Positions 37,674 to 49,499 of a DNA stretch of 64,000 nt are shown one piece after another. The stretch spans positions 176,817 through 240,816 of the forward strand of contig UESW01001881.1 of NCBI GenBank assembly GCA_900491605.1, read 5' to 3'. This DNA comes from Calamus simplicifolius. Lineage: Eukaryota; Streptophyta; Magnoliopsida; Arecales; Arecaceae. The translations under genes and the position numbers were made by a program. Within the stretch, counting starts at the first letter, position 1, and each line of letters starts with the position of its first letter. The notes under the pieces are model-generated. The model saw nothing but the letters and a program-made list of their open reading frames with translations, had not been told where the DNA came from and made no database searches.

Positions 37674-39625
37674 AATATCAAACTTTATATATAGCAGTTA
37701 GTGATTGAAAATTTTCTTTGAGATGAAGTTCATGTACCAAAAAGAAAAAGATAGCATGAATCTCAAATAATACTACAGATTCAATGCATCCATACATGCA
37801 AGTATTATATCTTTGTAGAGTATATAGAATCGACCATGATGCATTAAAGGCAACGAAAAGAAGACAGTTTGAGATAAGAAAAGCCAGATAATCACGTGAA
37901 TGATCCACCAAACCCCGGCATTAAAACTGAATTTTGAAATCAAAGGAACTTTGAATGCACAAAGGGCAACATAAAACGAGTCCAAGCCAGCAGAATTTAG
38001 AAGAGCCTTTGTTTTTAAGAAAAAAAAGTTACATGCAAACATAAATAAATCTAAAAGCAAACTAAAATCAGATGCAGAAATAAGTCATTTCTACAATATA
38101 AAATAGAATATATTCATGTTTAATGGATCAATAAACAAAATAACAGACATGCACAGAACAAAATGGGCTAAGAATTCATCCACAAAGAATGAAGAACAAA
38201 CCAGGTAAACATCATCCCTCAGAAGAGAAATATGGAAAAGGAACAGAGCCGTGCACTCAAATGTGTAAAACAAATAGGAAAAAAAAACAACCCAATGCAG
38301 AACAAAATTATATATAACAATACATACTGATACCAGAAGACAAGATGAATTTTGTCAGTTTAACTAAGTAGCGCAAAGATAGACACCTGATGATACACAA
38401 AACAATTCAATGAAAGACCAGATTTAGAAAGTGAGTAAGAATATTTTCTTTGGGTCAATTAATAATACTACAGTAACACAGGTAAAACAAAATAAAAGCA
38501 GTCCACTAATCCAAACCCCAAGAAATTAGCATAAAATGAATTTACAGAATGAGCACCAATTAAATCTAAACATGCAATGAGAGAATAGAAAAGCTTTCAT
38601 AATCGAACTGGAAAAAAAAAAAAAATTTCGCCTTTGCGTGCACACCAAGCAGGCCAACAGACAAATAAATTGAAAAGATTAAAAAAAAAACTTATGAATT
38701 GAGCAAAGAATGTTAAATTTTCTGATTCAATTCGTTCTACAGAGTACCAATGGCTGAGAAGAAAAACTCGAAAACACTCCACCAATGCAAACTCCGAAAC
38801 TTGATAACCATTTTAAAGGGACATAAGTTAGAAGAAAAACCATGCATAGAAAAAGATATCATTTTGAGATTAACGGACAAAGCAAAAGCCGATATCTCCA
38901 AACACGCAGAAGAATTAGGCGGTGAGGAAGCGGAAAGAAGAGAACACAAAGGAACAAACACAAGAGAAAGCAACCATTTGATAAAAAAGTCATCTTGGAG
39001 AGTCCCAAAGAAAGAAAGATCGCACCTTTCGACTGATGGATTCGACGGTAACGGGAGGGGCCTTGGTGGAAGACATGGCGGCGTCGGAGGAGAAGGGGGA
39101 GAGGGGAGAGGAAGAGGGATAGGGACGAACAGTTAGAGAGGATTGGGACGAGGAGAAGATGAAACCAAAGAGAAGCCTCTTGGGTCTATCTGTGGCGAGC
39201 CTCAGCATGGAGGTCGAGGTGGTGACCGTGGAGCAGCTTTAGAACGCCTCGTCGACACGTCCGAGAAAGGCCTCACCACAGTGATTAAACCGCAACGCCA
39301 AAAAGCTCAAAGGCCTTCCCTCCCAAAGCGGCTACAGGACACAGCAAACCGTGTGTCATGGAAGACGCCAGCTAGAATGGAGATATCGTGAGCCGATAAA
39401 ACTGGGACAAATTTGAATTTGGATTGACTAATAACTAGCCATGGAATCAGCTCAGATTAGGAAGCAAGGTTGACTGGATCTTGCTTTTTCTGGCAGATGG
39501 ATTTTCATATGTTTTTTTTTTTTGCTGCTTATTTGTTATAATTTTTTGAAACATGATTAAACTTAAAAGTCCAACTAGCTTTCCAAATTGGGACACGTGG
39601 CCAAAGGAATGCTGCTAACGATTTT

Positions 39626-40858
39626 TTTTTCAAAAAAAAAAAAAAAAAAGGAGTTTGAGAGGGGAGGGAAGAAGAGGAGAGAGGAGAAAAGTACAAAAGA
39701 ACTGCAAGCGGCGGATGGATTCAAATTTCTTTTCCGAACAACTTCTCTATTAATAACCTCTTTCTGAGAAATATTTACTATTTGTTTCCTTCTATATACT
39801 CCAATAAATTGCAACACCAAGTCCATTGTGCATTGTTGAAATTTCGTCAATGTAACTATTAAATTAAAATTCAGGGCTTTAAGCCCCTTTAATCACCAAA
39901 AGAAAGAAGAAAATTGAAGTTCAAACTTTCCATTATCATTTTCCTTATATACACACATTCTATATTTTAATAAATATATATTTTTGCATGAAGAACCTTA
40001 TTTATCAAATTCATAAACTCTCTTGGTAATGGTATATGATTATCATATTCTAATATATTTCTATTTTCATGTTTGTTTGTATGTAAAACATTTCTCTCAT
40101 ATGATAAAATATATGCATAAATAAATTAAAATATAACTAAATATATAAAAATAAGATGTTGTGATTCAAAATTTTAAATAATAAATTTGATAGATTATCA
40201 ACTTTACATGCCAATGTAATGTCCAAAATATTCAAAAATAGATGAGAAAATTATGATTACAGTATAAAATTCTAAGAAGCATAAACATGAAATGAAATAA
40301 GTCATTATAAAACGCATTCCTTAGTGACCTTCTCTACAACTGACTACAACACGAGTGCTTTCATTCATCTTTGAGAAATAAAAAGTCTAAATTATAATTT
40401 TTTTTTAACATTTAGACTTTGCAAAAGGCTTTTTCTTTTCGATAAAAGACTTCAATAGAGTAACTTTAATCACCCATCTTTCTTATCTGTTTTTGTATTT
40501 ATAATATTACAAGCACATCTTCTAACTTAATTAACTTGTTAGTGGATTAAAATTATGTGGTATTAAAAATTTAGTGAAAGTTAATCGGTAGTAGATTAAG
40601 TACATAATATTTTATTTATCTGATGTAACATTATTTTTAGAGTATTATAAGTTATGTTTGCTTTGTTCATGATTGGAGTCCTATCAAATAAAAAAACTTG
40701 ATTATATCTTTCATATGTGTCTTTATTGCATACAAGAGCTTTCAGAGGGGACGCAAGGAACATAGTGCATGCGAAGGCTTTGAATTATTATTCCAAATAG
40801 CAGCCGAATGAAACAATTTTTAGCACAATCTTTTAATCGGAATGCCATGATCTATCAT

Positions 40859-40917
<59 letters not shown>

Positions 40918-41819
40918 CCCCTTCAAACATTCATAGCTTTGTACTTTGAAACATTAGGAAAGAAATAGTAGATAGTTGAACACAGGGATTATCAATACTA
41001 GTGGGATAGCAATAATATTACATATTACCATTTAATTTTGGATCTTTCAAATCTTTTCTATAATAGATACGAATCAAGTTTTTTTTTTCTTTTTCTTTTT
41101 TTCCTGATCCTTCAATAAAATTATTCGTTCTCTTCATAAAAAAAGTCAAAGATAGGTAGAACCAATAAAGATTTCATTTTTGATTCTTCTATGAAGTTAA
41201 ATACCTTATTTCCAACCATCTTTTACTACTCCTACCGAACCCCTAACTCTATTTGCTTTGCGAATATACCCTTAGAGAGGTTGGATCAAGGATAGCCAAC
41301 AAGCCAGCATTCATGTTTTTGCCTTTTTAATTGAAAAAATTCAACACCTCAAATCTCCTAGGACACACCGATCTCGAAGCTAAAAGCCGTGGACAGATGC
41401 ATTGTTATGAAGAGAATATATAGACAATAACCCTAAGTTCCCTTCGTCCCCAAGCTAACCAAGCCCATAGCTACGAAGATAAGGAAAAGTTTTGTTGTAT
41501 CACATGTGTGTCAAGGCCATCTATTATGGTTGGGTTTGGTACGATCTAAACAACATTGGCCATTTTGGCAAGATTTTGAATGGATGAAGAAAAGCTCGAT
41601 GGAATATATAAATAAGAAAAGTTTTACTGTACCGCTCGATATAGTAAGAACGCATCGATGGTATGGATTAATCAATTGCGCATACCAGTGTATGACAATG
41701 ATCCGATTAATTTTGTCGTATATTGCAAGTGTATTAATACATGCAATGATTAATTTATATAGTTGATATGCATTTACTGTACTAAAAAACAGTACAGCAA
41801 GTCTCTAAACAAGCCGAAC
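39626..41819. other. AT-rich intergenic, no gene seen
   Basis: Upstream of AlaAT copy B. It contains A- and T-rich runs (39500-39650), the TA microsatellite at 40865-40916 and no frame with family resemblance. An 86-codon frame at 41506-41766 was examined and shows no recognised domain. Confidence 0.6.
40865..40916. repeat. TA microsatellite
   Basis: 26 uninterrupted TA dinucleotides. Confidence 0.95.
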
Positions 41820-42135
41820 TGTTAGTTTAGAGAAAAGAACAGAGAAAATGAAGAATAGGAATTGAATGAAAGAATAAGAGCAGGAATTGAGAAAGCTAAT
41901 CTAATGCAGCGAAAAGGAATTTTTCATTCGTTCTGGTGCAATACATTTATAGTAAAAAAATATCTGAACTGAAATGATAGTGAATCCCAAAAATTACGAT
42001 AACAATGAAGATTTTGATAACACTAACAATATCCTAAAGAATAGAACTTATTGACTGGAAAAACAAATTCTAGTTATTTACTGAAACTAATCAAAGAAAA
42101 CTTCAACGTGGTAGTCCTGAAGCAAATTATTAACA
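41820..42135 (-). repeat. Copia-2 3' LTR
   Basis: Complete 316-bp LTR. Its right-hand partner survives only as 45333 to about 45395. Confidence 0.85.
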
Positions 42136-42225
42136 CTCCTCCTTGCTTTAGGCACTGCAAATCTGCCAGCTGATCTTCAGACTTGCAGTAAGCAAGTTTC
42201 ACTTTTCCAGTTTGTTGCACTTCCC

Positions 42226-45200
42226 TCAAAAAATAGAGCTTGATGTTGAAGTGTTTTGTTTTTCCATGAAATACTGGATTTTGTAAATTGCAATTACTGC
42301 TTGATTATCAACAAAAATCTCAGTACCTTCATTTTGCACCATGTGTAAATCAGATAGAATTTTCCTTAGCCATAGAGCTTGGTTTGCTGCTGCAGTTGCT
42401 GCAATAAACTCTGCTTCTGCAGTGGATTGTGCTACAATCTCTTGTTTTTTTGAACACCATGAAAAAACAGCTGAGCCTAGGTTGAAACAGTATCCTGAGG
42501 TACTTTTCATGTCATCAACAGAACCACCCCAATCACTATCTGAAAAACCACTCAACTTGAAGTTCTGACTCTTCTCAAACTTGACACCATAATCAAGACT
42601 GCCCTTAATAAACCTTAAAACTCTTTTTGCTGCTCTTAAATGTACTTCACTAGCACAATGCATAAAACGAGATAAGAGACTTACAGCAAATAGAATGTCA
42701 AGTCTTGTTGCTGTAAGATACATCAAGCAACCAATCAAACTTCTGTAATAGCCTTTATTAACTTTACTAGCACCATCTTCTTTGCTCAGCTTCTCTTTTT
42801 GACCCATTGGTGTGTTTATTGCTTTGCACTCCTCCATCTGAAATTTCTTCAAAATTTCCTTTGCATACTTCTTCTAACAGATGAAAACTTCATTTTGACT
42901 TTGCTGGACTTCCAAGCCAAGAAAGTAAGTCATGAGACCGAGATCTGTCATCTCAAAGACCTGCATCATCTTTTGTTTAAACTCCTCAATCATCTGCGCA
43001 TTATCTCCTGTTACCAAAAGATCATCAACGTAAAGAGATACAATAAGAACATAACTACCCTTTTGTTTAACATAAAGAGTAGCTTCAGATAAGATTTTTG
43101 TGAAGCCTAAGCTTAGCATATGTTCATCAATCCTGCTGTACCAAGCTTTTGGAGCTTGCTTCAGGCCATAAAGAGCCTTTTTGAGCAAATAGACCTTATC
43201 CTCTTTACCTTGCACAACAAAACCTTCTGGTTGTTCCACATAAATTTCTTCTTGTAGAACACCATTTAGAAAAGCTGATTTGACATCTAGCTGAAACACT
43301 TTCCAGCCTTTTTGTGCTGATAAGGCTAATAACAACCTGATAGTGTCTAGTCTAGCAACAGGAGCAAACATTTCAGAATAGTCAACACCAAAAATTTGAG
43401 CATACCCCTTGTCATGCAGCATGCATCTAGCCATCTCCATGACATATATGTTATTCCTTTCACTTACTCCATTTTGCTGTGGAGTGTAAGGAGCAGTGAG
43501 CTGATATTCTATGCCAGCTTCATCACAAAACATGTTAAATTCTACAGACGTGTACTCTTTCCCATTATCAGACCTCAAGATTTGAATTTTGCAGCCGCTT
43601 AAGTTTTCCACCAAGATTTTAAACTTCCAGAATACTCCAGCAACTTCAGACTTCATCTTTAGGAAATAAATCCAGCACATTCTTGTAAAATCATCAATGA
43701 AAGAATGTAATACCTGCTACTTTGAAGTGATGGTGTTCTTTGAGGTCCTCCCACATCTGTATGAACTAGTTGCAGCTTCTGTGTTGCTCTCCAAGATGAT
43801 TTAGGAAATGGTTTCCTACTTTGTTTACCAATTTGACAAGCATGACAATTTGGCAAGTGATCAACCAGAATTGGTAAACCTCTTGTCACTTCATCTTTCT
43901 TCATCTTGAGCATTCGTTGAAGATGACAATGTCCAAGCCTTTTATGCCAGACTTCAGTGATGTTGACATTGGTGGAATAAGCTATGTGCTCCTCCTCCGT
44001 AGGATCAAATAAGAAGCTTTTCCCTTTCATTTTAACACATAAAATCTCCTTTCCAGCGGCATTGTAGATATGATAAAACAAGTCTTCAAAGGACACCTTA
44101 AATCCTTTTTCAATTAACTAGCCAACACTCAGAAGATTTTGATCAATATCAGGTACATAAAGAACATCTGAAATAGTTTTTGTACCTGAACTAGTTGCTA
44201 TTGCAATGGTTCCTTTTCCTTTTGCAGTATATAACCACCATTCCCTATCCTGACTTTAGTTATTTCAGTAGCCTTCAACTCTTTGAAAAGAGTTTTGTCA
44301 AAGGTCATATGGTTTGTACAACCACTGTCAACAAGCCAACTTTCTGAGGAGACCTTTGTAGAGAAACACGTTGCCACAAACATCTGATCTTCTTCATCTT
44401 TATCAGCTACATGGATTTCTTCTTTTGGTTTCTGAGATTTGCTTTTGCAAATCACAGCTTCATGTCCAAGCTGATTGCACTTGCTGCACTTTGCATCAGG
44501 CCTCTTCCAACACTTGAATGGAGAATGACCCATCTTGCCACAGTGTTCACAAGGCTGGAATTTTTTTCTTGAGCTTCCACCTTTGTTTCGAGTGCGACTG
44601 CTTGAACTATTCCCAGAACTTTCCTGTTGGTGTTTGACTGACAAGGCTCCTTCTACGGTACACTCTTGTCTCATAAGTCTCCTTTGTTCTTGAGCCTGCA
44701 AAGAATTTAACAATTCTGCCAAGGTGATCTTGGATAGATCTTTAGTATTTTCCAAGGTGGTTATGAGGCTTCATATTTTTCAGGCACTGTAACAAGAATT
44801 TTTTCAACAATTCTTGAATCATCAAATTTAGTGCCAAGAAGCCTTACCTTGTTTGCAATGCCAATCAATCTGTGTGAATATTCTTTGATTGTCTCAGCAT
44901 CTTTTATCTTTTGCAGCTCAAATCCCCTTGTTAGATTAAGCACTTGCATTCCTCGTATTCATCTCCTGCATATTCCATCTTTAGATGCTCCCAGATTTTT
45001 TTTGCTGATTTGAGATTCATGATCTTCATAAAAATCGTTGTTGAAACACCAGCAAACAACACTGTTTTGGCCTTTGATTTTCTGGTCTTCTTCTCTTTGT
45101 AGCTTTTTATCTGAGCTACCATCGGATTGTTTGGCAGCGGAGCAACTTCGTAATCTTCTTCGACGGCTTCCCATAGATCCAAAGCCTCTAGATAAGTTTC

Positions 45201-45290
45201 CATTTTAATAGCCCAAAGTTGGTAGTTTTCTCCATCAAAAACATGTGGAGCAGCTTGAGAAAAATTGGGGAAATCAGTTTTTGCTTCCAT
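42226..45290 (-). pseudogene. Copia-2 gag-pol, frameshifted and internally deleted
   Basis: Gag starts at 45290 (MEAKTDFPNFSQAAPHVFDG), 29 bases past the primer site. It is frameshifted near 44940 and 44760. A CCHC knuckle (CEHCGKMGHSPFKC) and a second (CSKCNQLGHEAVIC) lie near 44500; protease WLVDSGCTNHMT is near 44330. GAG-pre-integrase (WHKRLGHCH, CHACQIGKQ) covers 44096-43659. The integrase core (RSDNGKEY, PYTPQQNGVSERNN) then runs straight into reverse transcriptase (KGYAQIFGVDYSEMFAPVAR) with no stop, so the integrase C-terminus and RT N-terminus are missing. YVDDLLVTG is intact at about 43030. A stop lies at 42874-42876. RNase H (GFSDSDWGGSVDD) ends the region. It cannot act autonomously. 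Confidence 0.88.
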
Positions 45291-45318
45291 GGATACTCAC
45301 AGGTCCCGTAAGAATGAA

Positions 45319-45330
45319 GCTCTGATACCA
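45319..45330 (-). other. Primer-binding site, initiator tRNA-Met
   Basis: TGGTATCAGAGC on the minus strand, 2 bases inside the 45333 LTR border; the standard Copia primer site. Confidence 0.9.
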
Positions 45331-45414
45331 ATTGTTAGTTTAGAGAAAAGAACAGAGAAAATGAAGAATAGGAATTGAATGAAAGAATAAGAGCATAGGT
45401 ATTGAATGAAGAAT

Positions 45415-46368
45415 AGGAAGGCCGCCTAGGACTGCCACCTAGGATGGCCATTTAGGAAGGCCGCAGAGGAAGAGGCCGCTTAGGACTTTCTCCGCTGTCT
45501 CTCCCTCCTGGTCCGTGACTTGACATTGAATGCTCTATTCTATTGAATGCTCTCCAATAAATGCCTTGGAGCCAGGGCCTTTATAAGACCTATAAATGCC
45601 TCGGCACATAATGCGGTTGAGAAGGCCGTCGAGAAAGAGGTCGTCTAGGATTGAAAAAGGCCGCCTAAGATTGTCGAGGAGGGGTTGCCTAAGATTGTTG
45701 AGGAGGGGCCGCTTAGAAGGAAAGGCCGCCTAGGATTGTTGTGAAGAGGGGCCGCTTAGGATGAAAGGCCGCCTAGAATTATTGTAAGGAGGGGCCGCTT
45801 AAGATGAAAGGCTGCCTAGAATTATTGTGAAAGGGGCCGCTTAGGATGAAAGGCCGCCTAGAATTATTGTGAGGAGGGGCCGCTTAAAATGAAAGGCTGC
45901 CTAGAATTATTGTGATGAGGGGCCGCTTAAAATGAAAGGCCGCCTAGAATTATTGTGAGGAGGGGCGCTTAAGATGAAAGGCCGCCTAAAATTATTGTGA
46001 GGAGGGGCTACTTAAAATGAAAGGCCGCCTAGAATTATTGTGAGGAGGGGCTTAAGATGGAAGGCTGCCTAGAATTATTGTGAGGAGGGGCCGCTTAAGA
46101 TAAGGAATTGTCTTCCGTCTCTGTATCATTAAATGCCGCCCATTGATTTGCCTATGGGACATTAATGACAAAAGGCGATCCTTAAGAGAACCCACTCACA
46201 TCACATAGCTCTTTTAATGCCTACTGCGTCCTTAAAGAGAAGACCCGGTAGACCAGCGAGGCCGTCTAAAAACTAAGCCGCTTAAGAAGGCCACCGAAGA
46301 TGGCCGCTTAGAAAAATTTTGAAAATTTATGTTTTTATTGCCCATGGGCCTGTTAACTGGTCCTATCA
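45415..46368 (-). repeat. Left (3') LTR, truncated, with 43-bp tandem repeats
   Basis: 954 bp matching 52590-53439. The core 45640-46100 consists of roughly ten units of about 43 bp built on GGCCGCCTAGAATTATTGTG and AGGGGCCGCTTAAGATGAAA. Confidence 0.85.
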
Positions 46369-46827
46369 GATGCCCCCTACACTCCTTGAGCTTATAGGTC
46401 CTGCACTAACTAGCTGAAGGAGTGTAAAACTTTTTCTCTTTTTTCTACTTGCTTTGCATGGACTTGTGACCACGTCGGCATGTTATTTAAGGATGTGCTC
46501 GTACCTTCTTAAAAACTTTAAGGAATGTTAAAAGTTGGAGGTTAATTACCTCAGGCTGGCTAGGACAGCCAGCAACTTTCTCCTGACACAGGATATGAAA
46601 GTGATGCTCGTCAACTAACTGGCCATTATGGGATCTCCAAGGGGCTGCCTGGGATCTTTGGGGGCCGCTCGGTACTGCCCAGGACGGTCGGGCCACCGTG
46701 GATGACGAGGATAGCTAGAGAGTTAAGATCAGGGTCTTTCCTTTGGATTCTATAGCCTCCATTACGTGCATGCTCATGCACCTAATCGGCTGTCGTGGAA
46801 TAAGGGGTCCGTAGCTGCATTCCAAGG

Positions 46828-47198
46828 ATGGTGCTCCGTAGTGACTACTTCACGCTTGCAGATAAGGAGCCTCTTGCAGTGGGCCCCGAACTCCTTGTTT
46901 TCGGCAAGGAGAATGCCTCTCATGTGGTTCTGAGATACAGTATTCTAACAAATTCATGGTCTCCTGGTGTTGAGGTGAACTCCCTAAGGTGCCCTTTGGG
47001 ATCTATTAGCCTTGGGGAAAAGGCCATTGTAGCCGGTGGTACTGATGCTCGAGGTAACATATCGGACTCTGAAGAGCTCTACAATTCTGCCGTACAAAAA
47101 TGGGAAACTCTGTCCAGCATGAATAAGCCGAGGAAGATGTGCTCGGGCGTCTTCATGGACAATAAGTTCTACGTGATCGAAGGTATGGCCAGCCATCC
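46828..47198 (+). pseudogene. F-box/kelch-repeat gene fragment captured in the LTR element
   Basis: An open frame of about 120 codons resembles the kelch part of plant F-box/kelch proteins of the SKIP11-like group: SDYFTLADKEPLAVG, ELLVFGKE, VLRYSILTNSWSPG, EKAIVAGGTDARGN, ELYNSAVQKWETLSSMNKPR and KMCSGVFMDNKFYVI. The host protein is around 400-450 aa, so about a quarter is present. Neither the F-box nor the last kelch repeats are here, and no start or end of the original gene is visible. The fragment lies antisense to the LTR element. Such proteins are SCF ubiquitin-ligase adaptors; this piece is not a functional copy. Confidence 0.75.
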
Positions 47199-47207
47199 GG
47201 AGCGAAG

Positions 47208-47369
47208 AAGAGTATGATTTGGAGAATGGGAGCTGATGATCCCAGGAAGGTCATCCATGGCCTCAAGGTGGGAATCGCGTTCGCTCTAGTGTCGCTCCTC
47301 TACTATATTCGGCCCTTGTATGATGGGGTTGGAGGAAATGCCAGGTGGGCAGTTGTGACAGTTGGTTGT
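47208..47369 (+). pseudogene. ALMT (aluminium-activated malate transporter) fragment captured
   Basis: Directly after the kelch piece, a frame starting at 47214 reads MGADDPRKVIHGLKVGIAF and RPLYDGVGGNARWAVVTV. This is the N-terminal first-membrane-segments region of ALMT anion channels (DPRRVIHSLKVG...RPLYDGVG...MWAVMTVVV in the family). Similarity stops near 47369, after which the frame loses the family pattern. The family protein is about 450-500 aa; only some 55 residues are present. The junction with the kelch fragment is abrupt, without an intron, suggesting two independently acquired pieces. Confidence 0.75.
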
Positions 47370-48309
47370 ATTCGTCTTCCGCCCACCTCTTTGGGCACAT
47401 GATACTGTTGAACTACATCGGGGCTCTAGCTATGAGCCGAACCATATGATGCATAAGCTGGGCCAGAAGCCGGGCTATCAAAGCCACCCTATTCTAGATA
47501 ACCGTATGGATGATGAGCCAGTGGGTGATTACTGATACGAAGCATAAGGAGTGTTGTAGGTTCTGGATGCCTTGGCAGGACGGAAACTGTGGTGGGCAGC
47601 GCCACCACCTGACCATGTTCTCTTGCTCTGAGACTTGCCTACACGGCTTTTAACAGGTTGTAGTGCACATTATTGTTAAGTTGATTAGATAGCGGGCATC
47701 CAGCTGAGGTGACGATAGCTTATTAGATATCAGGTTTGAAACCTAGCGAGATTATTCAAAGTACTTAGCCCAATATGTATGGAAACTTGATTAATTCTTT
47801 TAAGCTTGGGATCGCCTTATGGGGCAACTGGCCCCATCAATGGCCTTACCTGCTTAAGAACTTTAAAGGATGTTGAAGGTGGGTTGGCCACCTTAGGTTG
47901 ACTGGGGCAGCCAGCAATTCCCTCAGGGTCTGGAAGTGGTGCCTGTCAACTATAAATCCAAGATGTGGGTTGACTTGGGGTTTAATTGGCCAATTAAGAG
48001 TGGCCAGCATTATCAACCTGTTTCAAATGCATAGTTTAAGTAAAGGTTTTACCTAGTTGTCCACTAGCCGCAGAAAGTTGCTGAGGCTAGGAGAGCTGAT
48101 GAGGCAAAGCGATAGATGGAGCTATAATAGTGTTGTTGAGGCTGATAGATAGAGCTGGTGCCAATTCCAAAAGTATTATGTGCCAAGCTGGCCTCGGGCC
48201 TTGGCTCGGGGCCGCCTAGAATCCAAGTTTAAACCTTCGAGAATTTCTTATGCTGGCTCAGGGCGCCCATGCCCCTTTTTGGGTTAGATGTTAAGGCCGT
48301 TCGAAATCA

Positions 48310-49075
48310 GCCCGAGGGCAGGCTAGGGGCCTAACATACTTGTGGCCGCCTACGACTAGCCCGAGGGCCGGCAAGGGGCCTAACATACTGTGGCCGCCTA
48401 GGACCAGCCCGAGGGCAGGCTAGGGGGCTAACATACTTGTGGCCGCCTAGGACCAGCCCGAGGGCCGGCTAGGGGCCTAACATACTTGTGGCCGCCTACG
48501 ACCAGCCCGAGGGCTGGCTAGGGGCCTAACATACTTGTGGCCGCCTAGAACCAGCCCGAGGGCCGGCTAGGGGCCTAACATACTTGTGGCCGCCTACGAC
48601 CAATCTAAGGTCTGGCTAGGGGCCTAACATACTTGTGGCCGCCTAGGACCAGCCCGAGGGCCGGCTAGGGGCCTAACATACTTGTGGCCGCCTAGGACCA
48701 GCCCGAGGGCCGGCTAGGGGCCTAACTTACTTGTGGCCACCTAGGACCAGCCCGAGGGCCGGCAAGGGGCCTAACATACTGTGGCCGCCTACGACCAGCC
48801 CGAGGGCCGGCAAGGGGCCTAACATACTTGTGGCCGCCTAGGACCAGCCCGAGGGCCGGCTAGGGGCCTAACATACTTGTGGCCACCTAGGACCAGCCCG
48901 AGGGCCGGCTAGGGGCCTAACATACTGTGGCCGCCTAGGACCAGCCGAGGGCTGGCTAGGGGCCTAACATACTTGTGGCCGCCTAGGACCAGTCCGAGGG
49001 CCGGCTAGGGGCCTAACATACTTTTGGCCGCCTAGGACCAGCCCGAGGGCCGGCTAGGGGCCTAACTTGCTTGTC
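48310..49075. repeat. Minisatellite of about 50 bp, roughly 15 units
   Basis: GC-rich units of the form GGCCGCCTAGGACCAGCCCG, then AGGGCCGGCTAGGGGCCTAA, then CATACTTGT, with occasional one-base losses. Inside the non-autonomous LTR element. Confidence 0.9.
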
Positions 49076-49133
49076 TCGTGGTTTCTTGCGCTGGTCCGGG
49101 GTGTCTGTGTCTTTTGGGCTGCCGAGGTCTTTT

Positions 49134-49470
49134 TGAAACCCCGAGGGGTGACCTGAGAGTCGCTGTGGTGGGACCATGCTCGGGAACCCTTAACCCCGGA
49201 GGGTGACCTGAGGGCACTTTGACCTGGCTCAGGGTCCTTTTTTGAAACCCGAAGGGTGACCCGAGAGTCCTGTGGTGGGACCATGCTCGGGAGCCTTTAA
49301 CCCCGGAGGGTGACCTGAGGGCACTTTGACCTAGCTCAGGGTCCTTTTTTGAAACCCCGAAGGGTGACCCGAGAGTCGCTGTGGTGGGACCATGCTCGGG
49401 AGCCTTTAACCCCGGAGGGTGACCTGAGGGCACTTTGACCTGGTTCAGGGTCCTTTTAAACCCCGAAGGA
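49134..49470. repeat. Tandem repeat of about 108 bp, three units
   Basis: Three units beginning GAAACCCCGAAGGGTGACC and containing GGTGGGACCATGCTCGGGA and GAGGGCACTTTGACCTGG. It creates a long open frame on the minus strand (49613-49062) that is repeat-driven and not a gene. Confidence 0.88.
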
Positions 49471-49499
49471 TAGCCTTTATTGATAGGGCGAAAATAAAA

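Larger units (their letters stand above)
28316..39625. repeat. Segmental duplication, copy B (pairs with 1-2780)
   Basis: Same sequence as 1-2780 but enlarged by a solo LTR and a Gypsy element; without them it is about 2.8 kb. A further small duplication of about 46 bases (around 28645-28735) occurs only here. It contains the AlaAT copy B promoter side, exon 1, intron 1 and exon 2. Confidence 0.9.
41820..45417 (-). mobile_element. Second Ty1/Copia retrotransposon, decayed, 5' LTR truncated
   Basis: Minus-strand element. The 3' LTR is 41820-42135 (316 bp; on the minus strand TGTTAATAATTTGC to TCTAAACTAACA), preceded by a purine tract (minus GCAAAGGAGGAGTG-like, 42136-42149). At the other end the LTR starts again at 45333, but only about 63 bp match before the sequence breaks into another element near 45395-45417. 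The primer-binding site is a perfect initiator-Met match, TGGTATCAGAGC, on the minus strand at 45330-45319. No target duplication can be checked because one outer end is lost. Confidence 0.88.

Noticed and set aside
41506..41766. 86-codon plus-strand frame
   Set aside because: No recognisable family or gene context; probably chance.
48310..49075. Regular 50-bp repeats considered as a CRISPR-like array
   Set aside because: The units are contiguous without unique spacers, in a plant retroelement; it is a minisatellite.
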